Positions 56,350 to 63,230 of a DNA stretch of 64,000 bases are shown piece by piece; the stretch's first letter is position 1, and every line of letters begins with the position of its first letter. The notes under the pieces were generated by a model. That model had not been told where the DNA came from. It did no database searches and saw only the letters and a list, made by a program, of their open reading frames with translations. The position numbers and the translations under genes were made by a program. The stretch is from Ahrensia sp. Its GTDB lineage: Bacteria > Pseudomonadota > Alphaproteobacteria > Rhizobiales > Rhizobiaceae. The DNA lies in contig NZXU01000050.1 in assembly GCA_002698425.1 (NCBI GenBank), positions 193,126 through 257,125 of the forward strand, read 5' to 3'.

Positions 56350-56683
56350 CTTCAAACTCCTTTCGTCGTGCTAAGTCACGCGACAGTCCTTTCTGTTCTT
56401 CGTTTCACTTTCCGTTTCCCGGACGAGTGGAGCCGGGGACCGGTGGCATGGAGCGCCGCGGGCATCGGGGAGCGGGCGGGACGGCGCAAGCGCGGCTCGG
56501 CCCCGTTCGAAAACCGGGCGTTGCGACGCAAACGCGGCCCCGCCGTCACCTTCGACCAGCGGCGAGCCATGGCGTCGAACCATCGATCCGCCGCGCCCGC
56601 AGGCGACAGCGTTCTCTGATTCTCCGCATTCCGTTCCCCGACCCCTCAGTTCATTGAACACCGTGGCAGGGTGCTGCTCTTTC
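56350..56683 (-). other. Long leader between tRNA-like sequences and slipin
   Basis: About 334 bases with no gene I can support. It is very GC-rich and holds the 75-base cloverleaf-like element at 56494-56568 and an imperfect hairpin (GTCG..GTG / CAC..GAC) just before the slipin ribosome site. Frames across it lack ribosome sites and look compositional. Confidence 0.45.
56494..56568 (-). ncRNA. Possible third tRNA-like cloverleaf
   Basis: On the minus strand, 75 bases can fold as a degenerate tRNA: acceptor GGCTCG / CGAGCC (6 bp), a D-like stem CCGC / GCGG, an anticodon-like stem GCGTT / AACGC with an 8-base loop, and a T-like arm CCCG / CGGG with a TTTTCGA-containing loop. Length and arm order suit a tRNA, but the GC-rich setting makes chance stems common and the T-loop is not canonical. 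Confidence 0.3.
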
Positions 56684-56756
56684 GAGCTGGACCGGGATTC
56701 GAACCCGGGACAGTCAGATTACAAGTCTGATGCTCTACCCGCTGAGCTATCCAATG
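56684..56756 (-). tRNA. tRNA-like sequence with Thr(UGU) anticodon and defective acceptor end
   Basis: On the minus strand the D arm (GCTC / GAGC), anticodon arm (TCAGA-CTTGTAA-TCTGA, anticodon TGT), a 5-base variable loop and the T arm (CCGGG-TTCGAAT-CCCGG) are canonical. The acceptor stem pairs only at five positions; pairs 1-72 and 2-71 are mismatched (C-T, A-C). No CCA follows, and the 5' end overlaps the CCA of the preceding tRNA-like unit by 2 bases. A functional tRNA-Thr is unlikely; a tRNA-mimic or pseudo-tRNA is more probable. Confidence 0.6.
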
Positions 56757-56827
56757 GGGCACAAGGCAGGATTCGAACCTGCGTATACGGACGGATGTCC
56801 GCTGCTCGTCCTCTGAGCTACATGCGC
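56755..56827 (-). tRNA. tRNA-like sequence with CCA end and 6-base anticodon loop
   Basis: On the minus strand, 73 bases fold as: acceptor GCGCATG / CTTGTGC (one mismatch) plus encoded CCA, D arm GCTC / GAGC with a 7-base loop, anticodon stem GCGGA / TCCGT closing a 6-base loop CATCCG that lacks U33, a 4-base variable loop, and a perfect T arm (GCAGG-TTCGAAT-CCTGC). The abnormal anticodon loop argues against decoding. It lies directly head-to-tail with the second tRNA-like unit and upstream of slipin on the same strand. Confidence 0.6.
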
Positions 56828-56864
56828 ATAACCGACCACCGCAAACGCATCCGTACATGAGCAA

Positions 56865-56879
56865 TGCAAAGCACAGCCA
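56865..56879 (-). promoter_or_regulatory. Sigma54-like -24/-12 element, one base short
   Basis: On the minus strand TGGCTGTGCTTTGCA contains the -24 TGGC and -12 TTGCA blocks of a sigma54 promoter, 38 bases before the first tRNA-like sequence. The GG-to-GC spacing is 9 instead of the required 10, so it may be non-functional or a coincidence. Confidence 0.3.
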
Positions 56880-57006
56880 TGCGGGTGAAGACTAAAGCTT
56901 CAACCGTTGATGTCATCGTCAGTATTTCGACCGGGATCGCCCCGATACAGAAACGCCTATGCTCGATCAAGGAGGAATTTAGATTTGCACTCGGGAATAG
57001 CGGCGA

Positions 57007-57022
57007 GTGATAAATTTATCAC
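57007..57022. promoter_or_regulatory. 16-bp AT-rich perfect palindrome
   Basis: GTGATAAATTTATCAC is a perfect 16-bp palindrome about 140 bases upstream of the sigma54-like element, a normal distance for an enhancer site of a sigma54 activator. A CTTCG-tgg-CGAAG hairpin (57025-57037) is adjacent and could instead belong to the 3' end of the VOC gene. Confidence 0.45.
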
Positions 57023-57106
57023 AACTTCGTGGCGAAGCCGGCACGAGACCATGGCGAAAACAAGGAGCGGATACAGAAGCCCGCATTTTCGTTTCCGGCG
57101 AGTTTC

Positions 57107-57484
57107 CTAGGCGCGCACCGGTTCGCCAAAGAAGATCAGCATCGCGCCTTCATCGATGACGTGGAACTCGCGCTGGCCGTAATCCTGATCGAATGGCGCG
57201 CGGACGCGGCCGGGCGGCAGCATGTCGAGCTTCGGCTTCAGTTCGGCATAAAGCGCGTCGATACCTTCGACATCGATATAGCAGGAGTTCTGGCGACGCT
57301 CGTCGGCGAGGTCGATCTGCGGGCCGACCTCGATCAGGCGCAGCGCAACGGCGTCGCGGCGGACGAACGCATAATTGTCGGCGCGGTAGCTGCATTCGAA
57401 GGACAGGATATCCGTGAAGAAGGAGATCTCGGCATCGAGATCCGCGGTCAGTGCAAAGCGCGTAATCCGCGTCATATGCGCCAT
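57107..57484 (-). CDS. VOC-fold (glyoxalase-like) protein
   Basis: The 125-residue protein has the paired beta-alpha-beta-beta-beta units of the vicinal oxygen chelate fold: TRITRFALTADLDAEISFFTDILSFEC, then ALRLIEVGPQIDLAD, a second half from SCYIDVEGIDALYAELK, and REFHVIDEGAMLIFFGEP. Candidate metal ligands are H in REFHV and E in FFGE. The reaction is unknown. ATG 57484 has AAAGGAG 8 bases upstream, which rules out the longer frame. Confidence 0.8.
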   Translation of the reverse strand: MAHMTRITRFALTADLDAEISFFTDILSFECSYRADNYAFVRRDAVALRLIEVGPQIDLADERRQNSCYIDVEGIDALYAELKPKLDMLPPGRVRAPFDQDYGQREFHVIDEGAMLIFFGEPVRA

Positions 57485-57563
57485 TGCCGGCTCCTTTCCG
57501 TAATGAAGCCGCAGAATATCGGGCGGGACGGGCCGCGCCAGACCCGGCCCGCTCACATTTGCG

Positions 57564-58415
57564 TCAGTCGCGCCGGAAGCGGATGGCGGTGATCCGGCCG
57601 TCCCAGAAAGGATGGGTTTCGCCATTCGCGGCGCGGGCGATCATGAAGGACATCGGCACCCGCACGCCATCGACCAAGCGATAGTCCGACCGCTCGGTAT
57701 GCTCACCAGAGCCGTGATACGGCGTCTCCAGATCGCCATCCTCCTCGGCGTCCAGGGCGGCGATGCTTCCGTCTTCGCGAAAGGTGACGACCATCGAGGA
57801 TTGCAGCCCGTATGCGCTGATGACGGCGCGGGCGTGGCGGTCGTCGATCGACTCCCAGGTCACCGGGCCGCCGGGCAGCAGCGCCATCGGCCAGGCCGGG
57901 CTTTCGAGCAGCCAGCGGCGCAGCGAAATGCGGTTCAGCTCCGGCGTTCCCCTTTCATCGACGACCCGAAGCGCCGAAAGCAGTTTCGCGCCCATCTCCA
58001 TCTCGCCGTCGACGAAGACATCATAGGCTATCGCCCAGACCGGACCGTAGATCGGCGTGTCGGCGGAAAAGACGAGGTCGGGCCTGCGCGTGGAAGCCAC
58101 CTGGCGCGCGGTAGTCGGCTCGAAATTCTCCATCAGCGGCCGGCGGAACTGTCCCCTCATCTCGACCTCGACAGCGGAGATGTCGAGCGGCGGACCGTCG
58201 GGGAAAGCGAACTCGAAATAGCGGCGAACCGGGTCCGGCAGGCCATCCATGGCGACGGCGTCGAAGGGCGACGGGCGCTCCCCGGCATCGGCGATGACGG
58301 CGTCCTCCCTGCCTGTGATCTCGGCGCGAAGCGACCAGGCCGACCAGCCAATCCATACTGCGGGAACCGCGACGACGAGGCCGAGTGCGATCAATGCGTT
58401 TTTGCGTAGAGACAT
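57564..58415 (-). CDS. Membrane-anchored protein, DUF6544/6920-like
   Basis: The 283-residue protein has an N-terminal membrane helix (residues 7-28) and a periplasmic beta-rich domain with VRRYFEFAFPDG, MRGQFRRP, PIYGPVWAIAYDVFVDGEMEM, SLRRWLLESPAWPMALLPG and YHGSGEHTERSDYRLVDG. It resembles the uncharacterised DUF6544/6920 group; I am only moderately sure of the family name. It is divergent from a TetR regulator with a long palindromic operator between, so it is probably that regulator's target. The start has AGGAG upstream. Confidence 0.7.
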   Translation of the reverse strand: MSLRKNALIALGLVVAVPAVWIGWSAWSLRAEITGREDAVIADAGERPSPFDAVAMDGLPDPVRRYFEFAFPDGPPLDISAVEVEMRGQFRRPLMENFEPTTARQVASTRRPDLVFSADTPIYGPVWAIAYDVFVDGEMEMGAKLLSALRVVDERGTPELNRISLRRWLLESPAWPMALLPGGPVTWESIDDRHARAVISAYGLQSSMVVTFREDGSIAALDAEEDGDLETPYHGSGEHTERSDYRLVDGVRVPMSFMIARAANGETHPFWDGRITAIRFRRD

Positions 58416-58457
58416 GATGTTTCTCCTGAATAGCCTAACCGTAATGTTTTGTACGAT

Positions 58458-58493
58458 TTGACACAAACGTATAATTATTTACGATTTTGTCAA
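58458..58493. promoter_or_regulatory. 36-bp imperfect palindromic operator
   Basis: Between the divergent DUF6544-like and TetR genes is a 36-base imperfect palindrome: outer arms TTGACA / TGTCAA, inner arms CGTA / TACG, with AA/TT matches between and an AT-rich centre. A related TTTTGTACGATTTGACA precedes it. It is the likely TetR binding site and overlaps promoter-like TTGACA sequences. Confidence 0.55.
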
Positions 58494-58509
58494 GCAGACG
58501 GAGACGAGG

Positions 58510-59118
58510 ATGAGCGGCGACTACGCAGCGCGGCGGCTTGCCGCCATCAAGGAAGCGGCATTCGAGGTATTGGCGGAGAAGGGCTACAAGGCCGCCTCGA
58601 TGCTGGAGATCGCCCGGCGGGCGAAGGCCTCCAACGAAACGCTCTACAAATGGTTCGGCAACAAGCAGGGGCTGTTCAAGGCGCTGGTCGAGGACAATGC
58701 GCGCGAAGCCCGCGACTTGCTGGAAAAGGCGCTGGCGGACGGCAGCGATCCGATCGACGCGCTGTCGCGCCTCGGGCCAGTCCTTCTGGGGATCGTCACC
58801 GGCGAAAAGGCGGTGGCGCTCAACCGTGCGGCGGCGGGCGACGTGTTCGAGACCGCGACGCTCGGCGGCACGATCGCCGACTATGGCCGCGAGACGATCG
58901 TGCCGCTGCTGAGCGCTGTCTTCGAGCGCGCGGGGAAGGACGGCCTGCTGACGATCGACGATCCGCGCGAGGCGGCGGAAACCTATGTCAACCTGCTGAT
59001 CGGCGATCTGCAGATCCGCCGCGTCATCGGAGTGTCTCCGCCCCCGGCGCGCAAGGAGGCAGAAGCCAGGACGGCGCGGGCCGTGGCGCATCTTCAGCGC
59101 ATCTACGCAAAAGGCTGA
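58510..59118 (+). CDS. TetR-family transcriptional regulator
   Basis: The 202-residue protein has an N-terminal TetR HTH (RLAAIKEAAFEVLAEKGYKAASMLEIARRAKASNETLYKWFGNKQGLFKAL, residues 9-58, with the T/S-x-x-x-L-Y-x-x-F signature) and an all-helical ligand domain. It is divergent from the DUF6544-like gene with a long palindrome between, so it most likely represses that gene and itself. Confidence 0.88.
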   Translation: MSGDYAARRLAAIKEAAFEVLAEKGYKAASMLEIARRAKASNETLYKWFGNKQGLFKALVEDNAREARDLLEKALADGSDPIDALSRLGPVLLGIVTGEKAVALNRAAAGDVFETATLGGTIADYGRETIVPLLSAVFERAGKDGLLTIDDPREAAETYVNLLIGDLQIRRVIGVSPPPARKEAEARTARAVAHLQRIYAKG

Positions 59119-59230
59119 CAGCGTTTCCCGACAAATTCATTCATGATTGATACACTTTTTCTTGCGGGCTTTTCCGCGGCGCGCTAAGCCGGTCGCCGGG
59201 CTTTTTCACAGGCCGGGAGGACCGTTTTCC

Positions 59231-60325
59231 ATGCCGACTCGCTACGCCATCATCGGATCCGGCATGATGGGGCAGGAGCATATCCGCAATATCGCGCTGC
59301 TTCCCGATGCCGAGGTGACGGCAATCGCCGACCCGGACGAGGGCATGCGCCATGCGGCAACGACGCTGGCCGGGCAGCACGGCTTTTCCGACGTGACCGC
59401 CTATGGCGATTTCCGCGAGCTGATCACCGCAGGCGTGGCCGACGCCGTGATCGTCGCCACCCCGAACGAGACCCATGTGGCGGTGATGGAGGCATTGCTC
59501 GCCACGCGGCTGCCGGTGCTTCTGGAAAAGCCTTCTGCAACTGGCGCCGAGGCGGCGCTCGCGCTGGCGGCCAAGGTTCGAACGCGTGAGGCGCCGGTCT
59601 GGGTGGCGATGGAATATCGCTACATGCCGCCGGTCGCCCGGCTGATCGAAGAGGTGCGGAGCGGCAGCGCCGGCGCGCCCAAGATGCTCTCCATCGTCGA
59701 GCACCGTTATCCTTTCCTTACCAAGGTCGGGCACTGGAACCGGTTCTCAGCGCGTTCGGGCGGCACCATGGTGGAGAAATGCTGCCATTTCTTCGACCTG
59801 ATGCGGTTGATCACCGAGAGCGAGCCGGTGCGCCTGTTCGCGACGGGCGCGCAGGACGTGAACCATCGCGACGAGGACCATGACGGGCTGCGCCCGGACA
59901 TGATCGACAACGCCTTCGTCGTCATCGAGTTCGAAAACGGCATGCGCGCGGCGCTGGATCTGTGCATGTTCGCAGAGGGCTCCTATTTCCAGGAGCAGGT
60001 CTCGGTGACCGGCGACACCGGCAAGGTGGAGGCCGTGGTGCCGGGACCGGCGCGGTTCTGGCCGGGCGGCGCGGAGCGCGTTTCCGAGATCATCGTCTCG
60101 TCGCGCAGCGCCAAGGCGCCGAAGCGCGAGGCGGTGCATGTCGACGAACACGTGCTGCGGGCCGGCGACCACCATGGCGGCACGTTTTTCCAGCACGAAC
60201 GCTTCAACCGGCTGGTGCGGTTTGGCGGCAAACCGGAAGTGACCTTGCATGATGGCGCAAGGGCGGTAGAAATGGGCGCTGCCGCCGAACGCTCGATCCG
60301 CGACGGCTGCGTTGTGCATTTCTGA
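59231..60325 (+). CDS. Gfo/Idh/MocA-family oxidoreductase
   Basis: The 364-residue NAD(P)-dependent sugar or inositol dehydrogenase has an N-terminal Rossmann motif (YAIIGSGMMGQEH), the EKP motif in LLEKPSAT, and the catalytic-region MVEKCCHFFDLMRLIT. It should oxidise or reduce a sugar-like substrate. A GGGAGGA site lies 10 bases before the ATG. The next gene is a sugar kinase, suggesting a small carbohydrate pathway. Confidence 0.88.
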   Translation: MPTRYAIIGSGMMGQEHIRNIALLPDAEVTAIADPDEGMRHAATTLAGQHGFSDVTAYGDFRELITAGVADAVIVATPNETHVAVMEALLATRLPVLLEKPSATGAEAALALAAKVRTREAPVWVAMEYRYMPPVARLIEEVRSGSAGAPKMLSIVEHRYPFLTKVGHWNRFSARSGGTMVEKCCHFFDLMRLITESEPVRLFATGAQDVNHRDEDHDGLRPDMIDNAFVVIEFENGMRAALDLCMFAEGSYFQEQVSVTGDTGKVEAVVPGPARFWPGGAERVSEIIVSSRSAKAPKREAVHVDEHVLRAGDHHGGTFFQHERFNRLVRFGGKPEVTLHDGARAVEMGAAAERSIRDGCVVHF

Positions 60326-60358
60326 CCGCCTCCGCGCGGCCGAACCGGAAGAGCCCGA

Positions 60359-61291
60359 ATGTATCTTTGCTGCGGCGACAGTCTTTTCGACATGTTCTCG
60401 AGCCCGTCGAGCGACCCGCACGGGATCGCGCTGGACGGGCATGTCGGCGGCTCTCCGCTCAATGTCGCGCTCGGACTGGCGCGCATGGGCAATCATTCGC
60501 GCTTCCTGACCCGTCTCTCGACGGACATGTTCGGCCGAAGGATCGCCGGCTTCATGGGGGCCAACGACATAGATTCGAGCCCCTGCGTGGCGACGCGGCA
60601 AAACACGACGCTGGCCATGATCGGCCTGAAAGAAGACAATTCGGCCGATTACGTCTTCTACACGGACGGCACGGCGGATTGCTCGCTGGTTCCCGAAGAT
60701 CTGCCGGCCGAGTTCGATCCCGCGATCCGCGTCATTCATTTCGGCTCCTATTCCACGGTGATCGAGCCGACAGCCTCGACGCTCGCCATGCTGGCGGCGC
60801 GTGAAGGCGGGACGCGTTTCGTTTCCTACGATCCCAATCTGCGCACGATGATCGAGCCCGATATCGACATCTGGCGCGACCGCGTGGCGACGCTGTCGAA
60901 GGCGGCGTCCTTTATGAAGGCGAGCGACGAGGATATCGCCCAACTCGGCACCACGCCGGAAAAATTCGCAGCCGACGCGGTGAGCAGCGGCGTCGAGGTG
61001 GTGTGCGTCACGCTCGGCCATGGTGGCGCGCAGGCCTATTCGGCGGACGGGCGGCATGTCTTCGTTCCCGGCATCAAGGTCGATGTCGCCGACACGGTCG
61101 GCGCGGGCGACACGTTCCAGGCGGCCTGCCTGCACTGGCTCGGAGCCGAGGGGCTGACCCGCAAGGGCGAGGCGCGGTCCGCGGACCTTGCCGAGATGGC
61201 GAGTTTCGCGGTGAAGGCGGCGGCGCTGACCTGCACGCGGCGCGGCGCCGATCTGCCGACGCTCGACGATATCGCGGATTTTAATCCCTGA
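60359..61291 (+). CDS. PfkB-family carbohydrate kinase
   Basis: The 310-residue protein is a ribokinase-fold sugar kinase close to fructokinases: CCGDSLFDMF at the start, GHVGGSPLNVALGLARMG, and the C-terminal PfkB signature DTVGAGDTFQAACLHWL with catalytic Asp. It probably phosphorylates fructose or a related sugar produced by the upstream oxidoreductase, 33 bases away in the same direction. Confidence 0.88.
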   Translation: MYLCCGDSLFDMFSSPSSDPHGIALDGHVGGSPLNVALGLARMGNHSRFLTRLSTDMFGRRIAGFMGANDIDSSPCVATRQNTTLAMIGLKEDNSADYVFYTDGTADCSLVPEDLPAEFDPAIRVIHFGSYSTVIEPTASTLAMLAAREGGTRFVSYDPNLRTMIEPDIDIWRDRVATLSKAASFMKASDEDIAQLGTTPEKFAADAVSSGVEVVCVTLGHGGAQAYSADGRHVFVPGIKVDVADTVGAGDTFQAACLHWLGAEGLTRKGEARSADLAEMASFAVKAAALTCTRRGADLPTLDDIADFNP

Positions 61292-61357
61292 GCGCCCGAT
61301 TGCGAACATGTTGCGCGTCGAATAGAACCGGACACCAATCCGCACCGTCCTGATTCC

Positions 61358-62047
61358 ATGCTGCTTTTCCACAACACGATGTCCGCCCCCTCCCGTTTCG
61401 TCCGGCTTCTGCTCGGCGAATATGGCGAGGAACCGGACTTGCAGGAGGAACTGCCCTGGGCGCGGCGACCGGAATTCCTGCAGATCAACCCCGCCGGCAC
61501 CTTGCCGGTGCTGATCGGCGAAGCTGGGACGGGGATCGTCGGCGCCTTCCCGATTTCTGAGTATCTGGACGAAACGCGGGGTCCGATCATGCGCAACCGG
61601 CGGCTGATGCCGGGTTCGCCGCTGGAACGCGCCGAAGTACGGCGGCTGATCGACTGGTTCCTCGTCAAGGCGGAAGGCGACGTGACGCGGGCGCTGGTGC
61701 GGGAGCGGGCCTACAAGCTGCAGATGTCTACTGCGGAGGGCGGCGGCGCGCCGGATTCAGCCGTGCTGCGCACCGCGCGCGCCAATATCCGCCAGCATAT
61801 GCGCTATCTCGGCTGGCTGGCCCAGAACCGCAACTGGCTGGCCGGCGAGACGCTGACCGCGGCGGACCTGGCCGCGGGCGCCGCGATTTCGGTGCTCGAC
61901 TATCTGGGCGAGATCGACTGGTCCGGCGAACCGGCGGCGCGCGACTGGTATCAGCGCATCAAGTCGCGGCCGAGCTTCCGCGGACTGCTCGCTGACCGCG
62001 TGCGCCGGCTGCCGCCCGCACCGCATTATTCCGACCTGGATTTCTGA
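61358..62047 (+). CDS. Glutathione S-transferase family protein
   Basis: The 229-residue protein has an N-terminal thioredoxin fold (MLLFHNTMSAPSRFVRLLLGEYG; the cis-proline in NPAGTLPVL; FPISEYLDE) and an all-helical C-terminal domain (LAGETLTAADLAAGAAISVLDYLG). A serine or tyrosine near residue 10 would be the catalytic position. Substrate is unknown. Confidence 0.87.
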   Translation: MLLFHNTMSAPSRFVRLLLGEYGEEPDLQEELPWARRPEFLQINPAGTLPVLIGEAGTGIVGAFPISEYLDETRGPIMRNRRLMPGSPLERAEVRRLIDWFLVKAEGDVTRALVRERAYKLQMSTAEGGGAPDSAVLRTARANIRQHMRYLGWLAQNRNWLAGETLTAADLAAGAAISVLDYLGEIDWSGEPAARDWYQRIKSRPSFRGLLADRVRRLPPAPHYSDLDF

Positions 62048-62099
62048 ACGGGCGGCGAAACGGTTGTAAAGCCGCAGCGACGGCAGGCATGATCGCGCG

Positions 62100-63230
62100 A
62101 TGACGCCGGAAAAGGCCAAGCAAAGCCTCGTCGAGGATCTGAAACGCGAGGGATTCGCCGATGTGCGGGTGGCGCGGGTGGATTCAATACCGCTCGCGCC
62201 GGTGCGGCTGCGCGAGTTTCTCGAAGCCGGCCGGCACGCCACGATGGGCTGGATGGAGGAAACCGAGGAGCGCCGGGCGGATCCGCGCGTATTGTGGCCG
62301 GAGGCGCGAACGGTCGTGCTGGCGGCGATGAATTACGGACCGCCGGACAGCGACGAGCCGCTGCGCGCCTTGACGCGAAGGGAGAGGGCCACGATCTCGG
62401 TCTATGCGCGCAATCGCGACTATCACGATGTCATCAAGGGCAAGCTGAAGCAGGCGGCGGGGCGCTTCGCGGCGAAGACGGGAGGCCAGGTAAAGGTCTT
62501 CATCGACACCGCGCCGGTGATGGAGAAGCCGCTCGGCGAGGCGGCGGGGCTTGGTTGGCAGGGCAAGCACACAAACCTGGTGAGCCGGAAGCTCGGCTCC
62601 TGGTTCTTCATCGGCTCGATCTTTACCGACATGGATTTGCCGGCGGACGCGGCGGAGACGGACCATTGCGGTTCCTGCCGCAATTGCCTCGACATCTGCC
62701 CGACGGATGCCTTTCCAGCGCCCTACACGCTGGATGCGCGGCGCTGCATCTCCTACCTGACGATCGAGCATGCCGGGCCGATTCCCGTCGAGTTCCGGAA
62801 ATCGATGGGCAATCGCATCTATGGCTGCGACGACTGCCTCGCCGTCTGCCCGTGGAACAAATTCGCGGCTGCGGCGAGCGAGGCGAAGCTGACCGCGCGC
62901 GACGAGCTGAACGCCCCCCTGATCGCCGAGCTGCTCCGGCTTGACGATCCGGCGTTCCGCACAAAATTCTCCGGGTCGCCGATCAAACGGATCGGCCGGG
63001 ACCGGTTTGTCCGCAACGTGCTGATCGCGGCGGGAAACAGCGCGTTGCCGGCCCTGGCGGATCAGGTCGAACCGCATCTTACGGATCCGCAGCCGGTGGT
63101 GCGCGGCGCGGCGGCCTGGGCCTTGCGCGAGCTCGCTGAGCCAAGACGCTTCGAAACCGCCCGCGAGGCGCATCTGGAAAAAGAAACGGACGAGAGGGTG
63201 AAACAGGAATGGATGGGAACGGCGCCGTGA
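62100..63230 (+). CDS. queG: Epoxyqueuosine reductase QueG
   Basis: The 376-residue cobalamin- and iron-sulphur-dependent enzyme reduces epoxyqueuosine to queuosine in tRNA. It shows the N-terminal QueG domain (VDTAPVMEKPLGEAAGLGWQGKHTN-like region), two ferredoxin cysteine clusters (CGSCRNCLDICPTDAF; then CISYLTIEH...YGCDDCLAVCPWNKFA) and a C-terminal HEAT-like repeat (LTDPQPVVRGAAAWALREL). The length is normal. The downstream SDR overlaps its end. Confidence 0.94.
   Translation: MTPEKAKQSLVEDLKREGFADVRVARVDSIPLAPVRLREFLEAGRHATMGWMEETEERRADPRVLWPEARTVVLAAMNYGPPDSDEPLRALTRRERATISVYARNRDYHDVIKGKLKQAAGRFAAKTGGQVKVFIDTAPVMEKPLGEAAGLGWQGKHTNLVSRKLGSWFFIGSIFTDMDLPADAAETDHCGSCRNCLDICPTDAFPAPYTLDARRCISYLTIEHAGPIPVEFRKSMGNRIYGCDDCLAVCPWNKFAAAASEAKLTARDELNAPLIAELLRLDDPAFRTKFSGSPIKRIGRDRFVRNVLIAAGNSALPALADQVEPHLTDPQPVVRGAAAWALRELAEPRRFETAREAHLEKETDERVKQEWMGTAP

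Noticed and set aside
56371..56661. A 96-codon minus-strand frame before slipin.
   Set aside because: No ribosome site, Arg/Gly/Pro-rich composition, and it overlaps the possible third tRNA-like fold. I treat the region as leader.
56684..56756. Annotating this as a normal tRNA-Thr gene.
   Set aside because: Acceptor pairs 1-72 and 2-71 are mismatched, there is no CCA, and the 5' end overlaps the previous unit. It is kept as tRNA-like only.
56646..56864. A minus-strand frame of 72 codons across the two tRNA-like sequences.
   Set aside because: It is simply the translation of the tRNA-like units; it starts at TTG without a ribosome site and has no protein-like features.
56865..56879. Calling a firm sigma54 promoter.
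   Set aside because: The GG-to-GC spacing is 9 rather than 10; kept only as a low-confidence candidate.
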